DNA of 64,000 bases, from NCBI GenBank assembly GCA_963666895.2, contig CAXXNS010000008.1, positions 98,039 to 162,038 of the forward strand, given 5' to 3'. Position 1 is the first letter of the stretch; each line of letters opens with the position of its first letter. Position numbers and translations under genes: made by a program. This DNA comes from G963666895 sp963666895 (lineage in GTDB: Bacteria; Desulfobacterota; Desulfovibrionia; Desulfovibrionales; Desulfovibrionaceae). A model generated the notes under the pieces. It searched no databases. It was not told the origin of the DNA and saw only the letters and a program-made list of their open reading frames with translations. Positions 50,301 through 58,199 of this stretch are shown piece by piece.

Positions 50301-51204
50301 CGACGGCCAGGACCCCATGTCCCTGCTCAAGCACGCCGACCTGGCCATGTACCAGGCCAAGGAGCAGGGCAGGAACCAGTACCACCTGTTCACCAACGAG
50401 CTGAACATGCGGGCCCGGCGGCGCCTCGACCTGGAGGGTGATCTGCGCCGGGCCATCGCGGGCGGGGACCTGTTCCTGGTCTACCAGCCCAAGGTGGACG
50501 TGCAGACCCTCAGGGTGCGGGGCATGGAGGCCCTGGTCCGCTGGCGCAGGGGCGACGAGGTGGTGCCCCCGGACGAGTTCATCAGCCTGGCCGAGGAGAC
50601 CGGGCTCATCATCCCCCTGGGGCTGTACGTCCTGAACCTGGCCTGCAAGCAGTGCCGCGGCCTGCTCCAGGACGCGGACCAAGGGGTGCGCGTGTCCGTG
50701 AACCTGTCGGCCCGGCAGTTCCGCATGGAGGACCTGTACGGCACCGTGGAGCGGGTTCTGAAGGAAAACGGGCTGCCCGCCGAGCGGCTGGAGCTGGAGA
50801 TCACCGAGAGCGTCCTGGCCGGTGACCTGGAGGAAACCGTGGCCCGCATCGCCAGGCTGCGCGGCATGGGCCTGTCCGTGTCCGTGGACGACTTCGGCAC
50901 CGGGTATTCCTCCCTGGCCTATCTCAAGCACTTCCCCATCAGCACGCTCAAGGTGGACCGGGCGTTCGTCATGGGGTTGGGCAAGGACGAGGGGGACGAG
51001 AACATCGTCAAGACCGTGATCCAGCTGGCCCAGAACTTCGGGCTGACCGTGGTGGCCGAGGGGGTGGAGGACGCGGGCCAGTTCAAGCTGCTCAAGGAAC
51101 TGGGCTGCGACCAAATCCAGGGCTATTTGTTCAGCAAGCCACTGGAATACGAGGAATTGGTGGAATTCCTCAAGAAGTGCGATCCGTGCAAGAAGCCGAA
51201 GTAA
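47317..51204 (+). CDS. Membrane PAS-GGDEF-EAL protein (c-di-GMP turnover)
   Basis: 1295 residues. TM1 (about 18-36) and TM2 (about 193-216) bracket a 150-residue helical sensor region. Four to five PAS domains follow (about 235-860); two adjacent ones are near-duplicates (TPAMLHSIDADANMLAVSDY and TPAMLHSIDRNAKILSVSDY). The GGDEF motif is intact (RLGGDEFAF, about 943) but the RxxD inhibitory site is absent (RDGG). The EAL domain looks catalytic: MEALVRW (about 1070), NLSARQF, LEITES, DDFGTGYSSL, KVDRAF, VAEGVE and QGYLFSKP. Either activity could dominate. The ATG at 47317 has no Shine-Dalgarno and is followed by nine C. Confidence 0.92.
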   Translation: MAPPPNANAGSRTVRVSWTVLIVVTLISIFGVFGFQSWHVWKLRTYLTDFHHKQHQMKELSVAAGYLDEVLSMAVRMYVDTGEDSWLREHEQVEGQLTRILDQLSELGAGTNMESNLERLASINDQLLALEREALYWARQDLREEAAALLAGPEYALHQEAFIQTWKALGDILSQRISEGEQEFARKTHRTLLVFQLVLPLLVGVSVAIVLLALRWLRSRRQADALTSSDLVRTRSRFEAVVENMNDGLVVCSPVDDGEDFEITAFNAGSERIENRSRENAVGRRLTEVFPESETLGLLEVMRRVWQTALSELFVMPLYQAGQIEGWREFYIFRLPGDEVAWVCTDRTEERLALMEMERSERRYRTLYRRTPAMLHSIDADANMLAVSDYWLEVMGYERDEVIGKPLFNFLSTKSARFAKDVILPRFFALGKVEDVPYEMVTRDGRVIEVRLSAISERDEKNRIVRSLAVVVDVTAGNRAEAALKENEQRYRILYNKTPAMLHSIDRNAKILSVSDYWLEVLGYERDEVLGRTSYEFMTEETAKYSREVVVPDFFRTGFCTDIPYRMVAKDGRLVDVLLAATGERDETGAVVRSLSVLVDVTEKKKAEEALRKSEERLRNVALTSGDWIWQVDAQGRYVYTSESVERILGYTPEELYGASPFDFMTEGHVEWVREQFKNLLAERRPIVDLENWNQTKYGRRLCLLTNGVPIYDGEGNFAGYFGVDKDITRRKNMDYQLQLFGKFFDTALEGIVITDPDARITEVNQAFTDITGYSRQEVMGRNPRMLKSDRHDEAFYQDMWQEIEENGFWEGELWNRRKDGEAYPQWLSISALKDEDGYVSHYVGVFHDITEIKSKEEQIRFQANHDALTGLPNRNLFLDRLDMALGRAKRNKNKVAVVYVDLDNFKTVNDSLGHTVGDELLLLVADRFRKLVRDGGTLARLGGDEFAFLVDSLADESESAHMALQVIESMELPLAAAGRELYISPSIGIAIYPSDGQDPMSLLKHADLAMYQAKEQGRNQYHLFTNELNMRARRRLDLEGDLRRAIAGGDLFLVYQPKVDVQTLRVRGMEALVRWRRGDEVVPPDEFISLAEETGLIIPLGLYVLNLACKQCRGLLQDADQGVRVSVNLSARQFRMEDLYGTVERVLKENGLPAERLELEITESVLAGDLEETVARIARLRGMGLSVSVDDFGTGYSSLAYLKHFPISTLKVDRAFVMGLGKDEGDENIVKTVIQLAQNFGLTVVAEGVEDAGQFKLLKELGCDQIQGYLFSKPLEYEELVEFLKKCDPCKKPK

Positions 51205-51213
51205 CCGGCTATT

Positions 51214-51549
51214 CTAGAACAAGATTTTTTCCGGCGGCCTGCGTTCGGGCACGGTGACGTGCTCGATCTCGTCGTTGTTCCAGGCCTGGGACACGTACAG
51301 CCCGCAATAGCAGGCCCCGAATTCCTTGACGTCCGGCTCGCGGTACACGCAGGGACAGACGATGTCCTTGTCCGCCTCGTAGTCGCCGTTGGCCAACCGG
51401 CAGGGGCAGGCCATGTACCCGTACCGCTCCTTGTTGGCGAGCAGGCTCTCCATCAGGGGCAGGGTCATGCCCTCCAGGTCCTTGTTGAAAAAGTATCCCT
51501 TGGGCTCCTGAAGCTTTTTGAGCTGTTTGTACAGGGTCTTGGCATCCAT
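51214..51549 (-). CDS. Ferredoxin:thioredoxin reductase catalytic-subunit-like protein (variant CYC motif)
   Basis: 111 residues of the FTR beta fold, which uses a [4Fe-4S] cluster and an adjacent disulfide to pass ferredoxin electrons to thioredoxin-like proteins. Cysteine motifs are CPC (about residue 48), CPC (about 65) and CYC (about 80), spaced by 14 and 12 residues. The chloroplast enzyme has CPC-x16-CPC-x8-CHC, so both spacing and the histidine differ. No variable (alpha) subunit is present. It lies four bases after a glutaredoxin-like gene, which is its likely partner. Convergent with the PAS-GGDEF-EAL gene. Confidence 0.9.
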   Translation of the reverse strand: MDAKTLYKQLKKLQEPKGYFFNKDLEGMTLPLMESLLANKERYGYMACPCRLANGDYEADKDIVCPCVYREPDVKEFGACYCGLYVSQAWNNDEIEHVTVPERRPPEKILF

Positions 51550-51553
51550 GGTG

Positions 51554-51802
51554 TCATCCTATGCCCAGGGCGGCGTTGATCTTGTCCTTGTTGAAGCCCA
51601 CCACCACGGTGCCGTTGAGGACCATGGTCGGGAAGGACGTGGCCGGGTTGTACTGGCGGACCTCGTCGATGACGGTCTTGCGCTCGTCGCCTTCCAGCTT
51701 GTCCACGAACACGGGCGTGAAGTCCACGCCGCATTCCTCCAGATAGGCCTTGGCGTTCTTGCAGTGGATGCAGGTGGTCAGGCCGTAGAACTTGATATCC
51801 AT
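51554..51802 (-). CDS. Glutaredoxin/NrdH-like redox protein
   Basis: 82 residues of thioredoxin fold with active site TTCIHCKNAK (CIHC, about residues 10-13) and the cis-proline region ATSFPTMVLNG. No glutathione-binding specificity can be claimed; glutathione may be absent in this organism. AAGGAGAC precedes the ATG. Directly upstream of the FTR-like gene (4-base gap), so it is probably reduced by it, linking ferredoxin to protein disulfides. Confidence 0.9.
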   Translation of the reverse strand: MDIKFYGLTTCIHCKNAKAYLEECGVDFTPVFVDKLEGDERKTVIDEVRQYNPATSFPTMVLNGTVVVGFNKDKINAALGIG

Positions 51803-51870
51803 GATGTCTCCTTTCTGTTTCAGCGGGCCGGGCCCGGCACTCAACAAGATGAGTCCTTTTGGCCGGGTTG

Positions 51871-52776
51871 TCAAAGGGTGGACGAGCGCGTGCCCCGTCC
51901 GGCCCGGGTCTCCAGCCTGCGCACCAGCAGGGAGCAGGACAGGCAGAGCGTGAAGTACAGGGCCAGGACCGTGATCCAGACCTCGAAGGTCCGGTAGGTG
52001 GCCGCCACCAGCTCCTGCCCGGCGAAGGTCAGCTCCTGGATGGAGATGACCGAGACGATGGCCGAGTCCTTGATGGTGGAGATGAACTGTCCGGCCAGGG
52101 CGGGCAGCATGCGGGAAAAGGCCTGGGGCAGGACGACCAGGCGCATCTGCTGCCGCCGGGTGAAGCCCAGGGCGGCCGAGGCTTCCCACTGGCCGCGCTC
52201 CACGCTCTCGATGCCCGCGCGCACGATCTCGGTGATGTAGGCACCCTCGAACAGGCCCAGGGTGAGCACGGCCGAGAAAAAGGCCGGAACCTGCTGCAGG
52301 GGGCCGAACAGGGCTTCCAGAACCCCCTTGGCCCCCGGGTCCAGGCTTCGGTCCAGGGCCAGGGCCAGGTCGTCCAGCCCGGCCAGGGCCATGATCTGGT
52401 CGCCCAGGAAGAAATAGAACACGAACACCAGGACCAGGGGCGGCAGATTGCGCACCAAGCCCACGTACGCCCCGGAGGCCAGCCGCCAGAAATGGCTGGT
52501 CCCGGTGCGGGCCAGGCCCATGCCCACGCCCAGGACCAGGGCCAGCAGCCCGGACCACAGGGACAGGCGCAGGGTGATGAGCAGGCCCTGCAGGAGCTGG
52601 CCGGACCGCCACGCCCCGTCCTGGTCCGTGAAGACCAGGGAGCGGGGAATGACGGACCAGTTCCAGCGGTATTCCAGGTTCACGGCCGCGCGATGGACGA
52701 GCCAGCCCGCTCCAGCGGCCAGGAGCACGGCCAATACCCCGTCCAGCCACGTCAGCCGCGGCTTTTGAAGTGCCAA
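51871..52776 (-). CDS. Polar amino-acid ABC permease (first)
   Basis: 301-residue permease of the HisM/GlnP family, with about six helices. The GLLITLRLSLWSGLLALVLG membrane start, LVRNLPPLVLVFVFYFFLG and EAA loop EASAALGFTRRQQMRLVVLPQA are typical. The start is apparently TTG at 52776, with CGGAG upstream. It partners with the binding protein 12 bases upstream and the second permease. No ATPase gene is nearby. Confidence 0.87.
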   Translation of the reverse strand: MALQKPRLTWLDGVLAVLLAAGAGWLVHRAAVNLEYRWNWSVIPRSLVFTDQDGAWRSGQLLQGLLITLRLSLWSGLLALVLGVGMGLARTGTSHFWRLASGAYVGLVRNLPPLVLVFVFYFFLGDQIMALAGLDDLALALDRSLDPGAKGVLEALFGPLQQVPAFFSAVLTLGLFEGAYITEIVRAGIESVERGQWEASAALGFTRRQQMRLVVLPQAFSRMLPALAGQFISTIKDSAIVSVISIQELTFAGQELVAATYRTFEVWITVLALYFTLCLSCSLLVRRLETRAGRGTRSSTL

Positions 52777-52788
52777 GGCCGGGCTCCG

Positions 52789-53622
52789 CTACTCGATCTG
52801 GTCCTGCCAGTCCAGGCTGCGGAACCAGTAGTCGTAGCGCTGCTTGAGCCAGCCCTGGTAGTCCTTGACCAGGATCCAGTTGTTCAGGAAATTCAGGAAG
52901 TCCGGGTCGCCCTTGCGCACCGCGAAGCCGATGGGCTCCTTGGTGAAGGTCTCGTCCAGGGGAAGATACAGGGCGTCCGGATACTTGGCCACGGTCTGCT
53001 CGGGCAGGGGAGCCGAGGCGACCATGGCCTGGGCCCGGCCGGTGAGCAGCTCGGCCACCACCTGGGCCTCGTCATTGAACTCGACCAGGGTGGCCTTGGG
53101 CAGGTGCTCCTTGGCCGCCTTCTGGGCCGTGGTGCCCAGGCGTACGGCCACCACCGTGTCCGGGTTGTTGAAATCCTCGAGGCTGGTGCGTCCCGGCGCG
53201 GTCTTGGCGTTGGCGGCCAGGGACATGCCCGAGAATTCGTAGGGCACGGTGAAGTTCACCTTGAGGTTGCGGTCCGGCGTGATGCCCATGCCGCCGATGA
53301 TGACGTCGAACTTGCCGGTCAGCAGGGCCGGGATGATGCCGTCCCACTTGGTGGGCACGAACTGGATCTCAACGCCCATATCCTGGGCCAGTTGCCGGGC
53401 CACGTCGATCTCGAATCCGATGAAGTCGCCGGACTTGGACTTCATGGCCCAGGGCACGAAGGTGGAGAAGCCCACCTTCAGGGTGTTTCTCTGCAGTACG
53501 GTTTCCAGGGTGGATTGCTGGGCCAGGTCCTGTCGCACGTCTCCGGCCCACAGGGAGGAGGCCACGCCCAGGATCAGGATGCAGGCCGCCAGGCCTGTGG
53601 TCACGGTTCGCCATAAGGTCAT
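52789..53622 (-). CDS. Polar amino-acid ABC transporter substrate-binding protein
   Basis: 277 residues with an N-terminal signal peptide (about 1-26, ending LWA). The SBP_bac_3 fold shows LKVGFSTFVPWAMKSKSG, GFEIDVARQLAQDMGVEIQF and WDGIIPALLTGKFDVIIGGM, the classic amino-acid-binding signature. The ligand is unknown. It is encoded between two permease genes on the same strand. Confidence 0.93.
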   Translation of the reverse strand: MTLWRTVTTGLAACILILGVASSLWAGDVRQDLAQQSTLETVLQRNTLKVGFSTFVPWAMKSKSGDFIGFEIDVARQLAQDMGVEIQFVPTKWDGIIPALLTGKFDVIIGGMGITPDRNLKVNFTVPYEFSGMSLAANAKTAPGRTSLEDFNNPDTVVAVRLGTTAQKAAKEHLPKATLVEFNDEAQVVAELLTGRAQAMVASAPLPEQTVAKYPDALYLPLDETFTKEPIGFAVRKGDPDFLNFLNNWILVKDYQGWLKQRYDYWFRSLDWQDQIE

Positions 53623-53647
53623 TGTCGTCCCCTTTGTTTTCGTGGTT

Positions 53648-54457
53648 TCAACAGGTTGCCTGAAAACGGCGCTGGAGCCTGCCGATGGCCAGGGACAGGG
53701 TCAGGGTCAGCGCCAGGTAGATGCAGGCCACTGTAAACCAAATCTCGAAGGTCAAAAAGGTCTCGGCCACGATGGCCTGGCCCCGCATGGTCAGGTCGTA
53801 GATGGCGATGGTGGACACCAGCGCGGAATCTTTGACCAAGGACACGGCCTGCCCGGCCAGGGGCGGCAGGATGCGGCGTACGGCCTGGGGCAGGATCACG
53901 AACCGGTAGGCCTGGGTCCGGGTCAGGCCGGTGCCCAGGGAGGCCTCCCACTGGCCCCGGTCGATGGACACGATGCCGGCCCGGAAGATTTCCGAGGCGT
54001 AGGCTCCTTCGAACAGGGCCAGGGCCAGCACGGCCGCGTGAAAGGCCGGGATGGCCAGTATGGGAGCGATGACGAAATAGAGGAAGAATATCTGGATGAT
54101 GAGCGGGGTGTTGCGGATCAGCTCCAGGTAGCCCCGGGCCAGGGCGCGGCCCAGGATGGAGGAGGACAGCCGCATGAGGGCCGTGGCCAGGCCGATGGCG
54201 AAGGCCAGGACGAATGCCAGGGCCGTGATCTTGACCGTCACCCACAGCCCGTCCAGGAGCGGCCCGGGAACCAGCCCGGCCTCGGTGCGCGTGAACAAAA
54301 AGCGGGGAACCCGGTACCATTGCCAGTTGTAGCCCAGGTTGCCGGTGCCCAGGGCCAGGGCCCAGACCAGGAGCCCGGACAGGGCCAGGAACTTGGCCCA
54401 GCCCAGCAGCTGTTGCCGGGGCGTGAACCGTATGTCCTGGCCGCAGGCGAGGGCCAT
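53648..54457 (-). CDS. Polar amino-acid ABC permease (second)
   Basis: 269 residues, homologous to the first permease: GLWVTVKITALAFVLAFAIG, LIRNTPLIIQIFFLYFVIAP and EAA loop EASLGTGLTRTQAYRFVILP. Both carry the YLEL/YVGL-type pattern before the NTP/NLP motif, so they probably form a heterodimer. The ATG overlaps the tmk stop (TGATG), so the transporter is translationally coupled to tmk. Confidence 0.9.
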   Translation of the reverse strand: MALACGQDIRFTPRQQLLGWAKFLALSGLLVWALALGTGNLGYNWQWYRVPRFLFTRTEAGLVPGPLLDGLWVTVKITALAFVLAFAIGLATALMRLSSSILGRALARGYLELIRNTPLIIQIFFLYFVIAPILAIPAFHAAVLALALFEGAYASEIFRAGIVSIDRGQWEASLGTGLTRTQAYRFVILPQAVRRILPPLAGQAVSLVKDSALVSTIAIYDLTMRGQAIVAETFLTFEIWFTVACIYLALTLTLSLAIGRLQRRFQATC

Positions 54458-55101
54458 CAGGTCCCCAGGCGGTCCAGGAGTTCGTCGGCCAGGACGCGGA
54501 CGTCCGCGAACACCTCGTCCGGGGAGCGGGCCGCGTCCACCACGCGGATACGTTCCTGGTGGATGGCCGCCCAGGTCAGGTAGCCCTCGCGCACCCGGGT
54601 GTGGAACTCCAGGCTTTCCGCCTCGAACCTGCCTTCTTCGTTGACCTTTCCTTCCTGCAGGTTGCGGGTCATGGCCCGTTTCAGGCCCAGTTCGGGGTCC
54701 AGGTCCAGGAGGATGGTCAGGTCGGGCCAGCGGCCCTGGATGGCCACGTGGTTGAACTGGTGGAGCTGTTTGGGGTCCAGGCTCCGGCCGTAGCCCTGGT
54801 AGGCGATGGTGGAGTCGGCGAAGCGGTCGGAGATGACCACCTGGCCCGCTTCCAGGGCCGGGTTGATGACCTGGGCCATGTGCTGGGCCCGGTCGGCCAT
54901 GTACAGGAAGAGCTCGGCCTCGGAGCACAGGTCCGTGGACTCCATGTGCAGGAGCATCTTCCTGAGCTCGCGGCCGATGCGGCTGCCCCCGGGCTCCCGG
55001 GTCAGGAGCACGTCGCGGCCTCGCGACTGCAGATGATCGGTCAGCCGCTTGATCTGGGTGGTCTTGCCCGTGCCCTCTATCCCTTCAAAGGTAATAAACA
55101 T
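54457..55101 (-). CDS. tmk: Thymidylate kinase
   Basis: Phosphorylates dTMP to dTDP. 214 residues. P-loop FEGIEGTGKTTQ at residues 4-15, substrate region TREPGGSRIGRELR, DRFADSTIAYQGYGR and a Lid region with arginines (MTRNLQEGKVNEEGRFE). The start overlaps the 3' end of the exoribonuclease gene by 25 bases. Confidence 0.95.
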   Translation of the reverse strand: MFITFEGIEGTGKTTQIKRLTDHLQSRGRDVLLTREPGGSRIGRELRKMLLHMESTDLCSEAELFLYMADRAQHMAQVINPALEAGQVVISDRFADSTIAYQGYGRSLDPKQLHQFNHVAIQGRWPDLTILLDLDPELGLKRAMTRNLQEGKVNEEGRFEAESLEFHTRVREGYLTWAAIHQERIRVVDAARSPDEVFADVRVLADELLDRLGT

Positions 55102-56111
55102 TGGTTCTCCGGGGCGGAATTCTTGTTTTCAAGGTCGGTCTTGGACGGTACGCGCACGGCCTTGTAGAGCTGGCGGTCCAGGAAGCGCTGGAACGGGGTC
55201 CAGTGCGGGCCGTCGTCGTCCAGTTCGGCCAGGGGACCGGCCGCCTGGTTGAGCTTGGAGTCCAGGTTGTCCATGAAGTGCAGGACAAAGGCCTCCGGGG
55301 TCTTGGGCCGCACGGCCGCGCCGAATTCGTGCTCCCCGTGGTGGCTGACCACCAGGTGCTTGAGGTGCAGGATGATCTCGGGCTCCAGGTCCTTGGCCTT
55401 GATGAAGAATGGCTCCAGGACCTCCAGGGACAGGTTGACGTGGCCCAGGAGGCGGCCCTCGTCCGTGTAGTCGCAGGCCAGCTCGCTGGTCAGTTCCCAG
55501 GCCTTGCCCAAATCGTGCAGGATGGCCCCGGCCAGGAGAATCTGGCGGTCCAGGCGGGGATGCACCCGGCAGGCCTCCATGCACAGCCGGGCCACGGCCA
55601 GGGTGTGCTCCAGCAGGCCGCCCACGTAGGCGTGGTGCACGGTCTTGGCCCCGGGCGCGGCCAACAGCCTGGGTTTGACCGTCTTGTCAGACAGGACCTT
55701 GCGCACCAGGGTCTTGAGGGGCTTGTGCTCGATGTGCTCCAGGACCATGTCGTCCAGGGCCTCGAGCATGTCCTCGGGCGCCTGGCTGGACGAGGGCAGA
55801 AACGGGCTCAGGTCGTTGCCCAGGTCCTCCAGGGACAGGGGCCGGATGCGCTCCACGCGCACCTGGCTGGCGTTCTGGAAGCTGGTCACGGCCCCGGACA
55901 CCAGGGCCAGGTTTCCGGCGGCCAGATCGGGGCAGGATTCGGCCAGGGGGCTCCAGATCACCGCGTCCACGCGGCCGGTGTTGTCCTGGAGCACCAGCTT
56001 GACGTAGGGCCCGTTGCGGGCCTGGCCGCGGCGCACGTCGGCCAGGAGAAAGGGTTGCTCGGCCACGGTGTCGCCGGGCGCGATGTCGGTCACATATTGG
56101 GTCTTTTCCAT
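55077..56111 (-). CDS. 3'-5' exoribonuclease of the YhaM type (OB fold plus HD domain)
   Basis: 344 residues. The N-terminal OB-fold (about 15-95: VAEQPFLLADVRRGQARNG, YVKLVLQDNTGRVDAVIW) and the central HD domain (HHAYVGGLLEHTLAVARLC and GAILHDLGKAWELT, about 155-220) reproduce the YhaM/Cbf1 architecture. HHGEHEFGAAVRPKTPEAF supplies further metal ligands. Two SD-like repeats (CCCAAGGCAA, minus strand) precede the ATG at 56111. First gene of a long minus-strand run that includes tmk and the amino-acid transporter. Confidence 0.9.
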   Translation of the reverse strand: MEKTQYVTDIAPGDTVAEQPFLLADVRRGQARNGPYVKLVLQDNTGRVDAVIWSPLAESCPDLAAGNLALVSGAVTSFQNASQVRVERIRPLSLEDLGNDLSPFLPSSSQAPEDMLEALDDMVLEHIEHKPLKTLVRKVLSDKTVKPRLLAAPGAKTVHHAYVGGLLEHTLAVARLCMEACRVHPRLDRQILLAGAILHDLGKAWELTSELACDYTDEGRLLGHVNLSLEVLEPFFIKAKDLEPEIILHLKHLVVSHHGEHEFGAAVRPKTPEAFVLHFMDNLDSKLNQAAGPLAELDDDGPHWTPFQRFLDRQLYKAVRVPSKTDLENKNSAPENQCLLPLKG

Positions 56112-56249
56112 ATGGTTGCCTTGGGGCGCTTGCCTTGGGACGGGGAGTAGGTTAGCCCGACTACGAACGCCGCATGGCGCGGCGCACCCCATTTTGGAAC
56201 CGATATTTGGGCGATTGTCAATGAAGCCAAGCATCGAGGCCCGTAACCC

Positions 56250-57002
56250 ATGAGAATCCTTCTGACCAACGACGACGGCATCCAGGCCCTGGGTTTGCGG
56301 GCCCTGTACCATGCCCTGCGAGGGGCCGGGCACGAGGTGTCCGTGGCGGCCCCGGTGCAGGAGCAGTCCGCCGTGGGGCACGCCATCACCTTTCTCACTC
56401 CGCTCAGGGTGGTGGAGTTCAAGGAGGACGGCTTCCAGGGCCTGGGCGTCACCGGCACCCCGGCCGACTGCGTCAAGCTCGGCCTGACCACCCTGATCAA
56501 GCCCGTACCGGACCTGGTGCTCTCGGGCATCAACAAGGGGGCCAACGTGGGCGTGGACATCGTGTATTCGGGCACGGTCTCCGCGGCCACCGAGGGCGCG
56601 CTCATGGGCTTTCCGGCCATGGCCGTGAGCGTGGACGACTTCCAGCCCACGAACCTGACCGCCCAGGCCGGGTACGCCACGGACCTGCTGTCCCGCATCC
56701 CCTGGGACAAGGTGCCGGAAAAGACCCTGCTGAACCTGAATTTTCCCGTGGGCGACTTTGGCGAGTGCAAGGGCCTCAAGGTCTGCCCGCACACCCGGGC
56801 CGCGTACCGCGACTGGTACGAGGAGCGCCAGGATCCGCGCGGCAGGCCTTACTACTGGCTGGACGGGCTCATCCCCCAGGAGAACATCCGGCCCGGCACG
56901 GACCGTGCCCTGCTCACCGAGGGGTGGGCCACCCTGACCCCGCTCAGATTTGATTTTAATGACCGGGACACTTTGGATATGCTCTCCGGACTCGGAATCT
57001 AG
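56250..57002 (+). CDS. surE: 5'/3'-nucleotidase SurE
   Basis: Stationary-phase survival phosphatase that hydrolyses nucleoside monophosphates and polyphosphate. 250 residues: LTNDDGI (metal Asp pair, residues 6-9), AAPVQEQSAVGHAIT, GTPADCVKLG, LSGINKGANVGVDIVYSGTV and AATEGALMG are all standard. The initiation region lacks a clear Shine-Dalgarno. It is divergent from the exoribonuclease and 126 bases before gap. Confidence 0.95.
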   Translation: MRILLTNDDGIQALGLRALYHALRGAGHEVSVAAPVQEQSAVGHAITFLTPLRVVEFKEDGFQGLGVTGTPADCVKLGLTTLIKPVPDLVLSGINKGANVGVDIVYSGTVSAATEGALMGFPAMAVSVDDFQPTNLTAQAGYATDLLSRIPWDKVPEKTLLNLNFPVGDFGECKGLKVCPHTRAAYRDWYEERQDPRGRPYYWLDGLIPQENIRPGTDRALLTEGWATLTPLRFDFNDRDTLDMLSGLGI

Positions 57003-57036
57003 CAGCCAACAAAGTATTCTCCACGGCTGGCAATTA

Positions 57037-57054
57037 ATTACGTTTTGTCGTAAT
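57037..57054. promoter_or_regulatory. Palindromic operator-like site upstream of gap
   Basis: ATTACG, six-base spacer TTTTGT, CGTAAT: a perfect 6+6 inverted repeat within the AT-rich part of the surE-gap gap, 75 bases before the gap start. It may be a repressor site or a small hairpin. No known consensus is matched. Confidence 0.35.
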
Positions 57055-57128
57055 GTTCTGGACGGTACGCCTTGTAATGGCGGCCATCCACACGGACATC
57101 ACCAACGTTCGAAACAAGGAGCGTTCTC

Positions 57129-58112
<984 letters not shown>

Positions 58113-58143
58113 CCCGTTGAAAAAACGGCCATAACGAACCAAC

Positions 58144-58186
58144 ACACCCCCCGGCGCGGACCCGACCGACCGGGGGGTGTTTTTCT
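58144..58186 (+). terminator. Strong intrinsic terminator after gap
   Basis: ACACCCCCCGG (58144-58154) pairs perfectly over 11 bases with CCGGGGGGTGT (58170-58180), followed by TTTTCTT. It ends about 14 bases before the GH57 start, so GH57 transcription must come from within this region or from read-through. Confidence 0.9.
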
Positions 58187-58199
58187 TCCAGGGGGAGCC

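Noticed and set aside
47284..51114. Minus-strand open frame of 1276 codons opposite the PAS-GGDEF-EAL gene
   Set aside because: The sense strand encodes a complete multi-domain protein with catalytic motifs; the antisense protein has only low-complexity composition.
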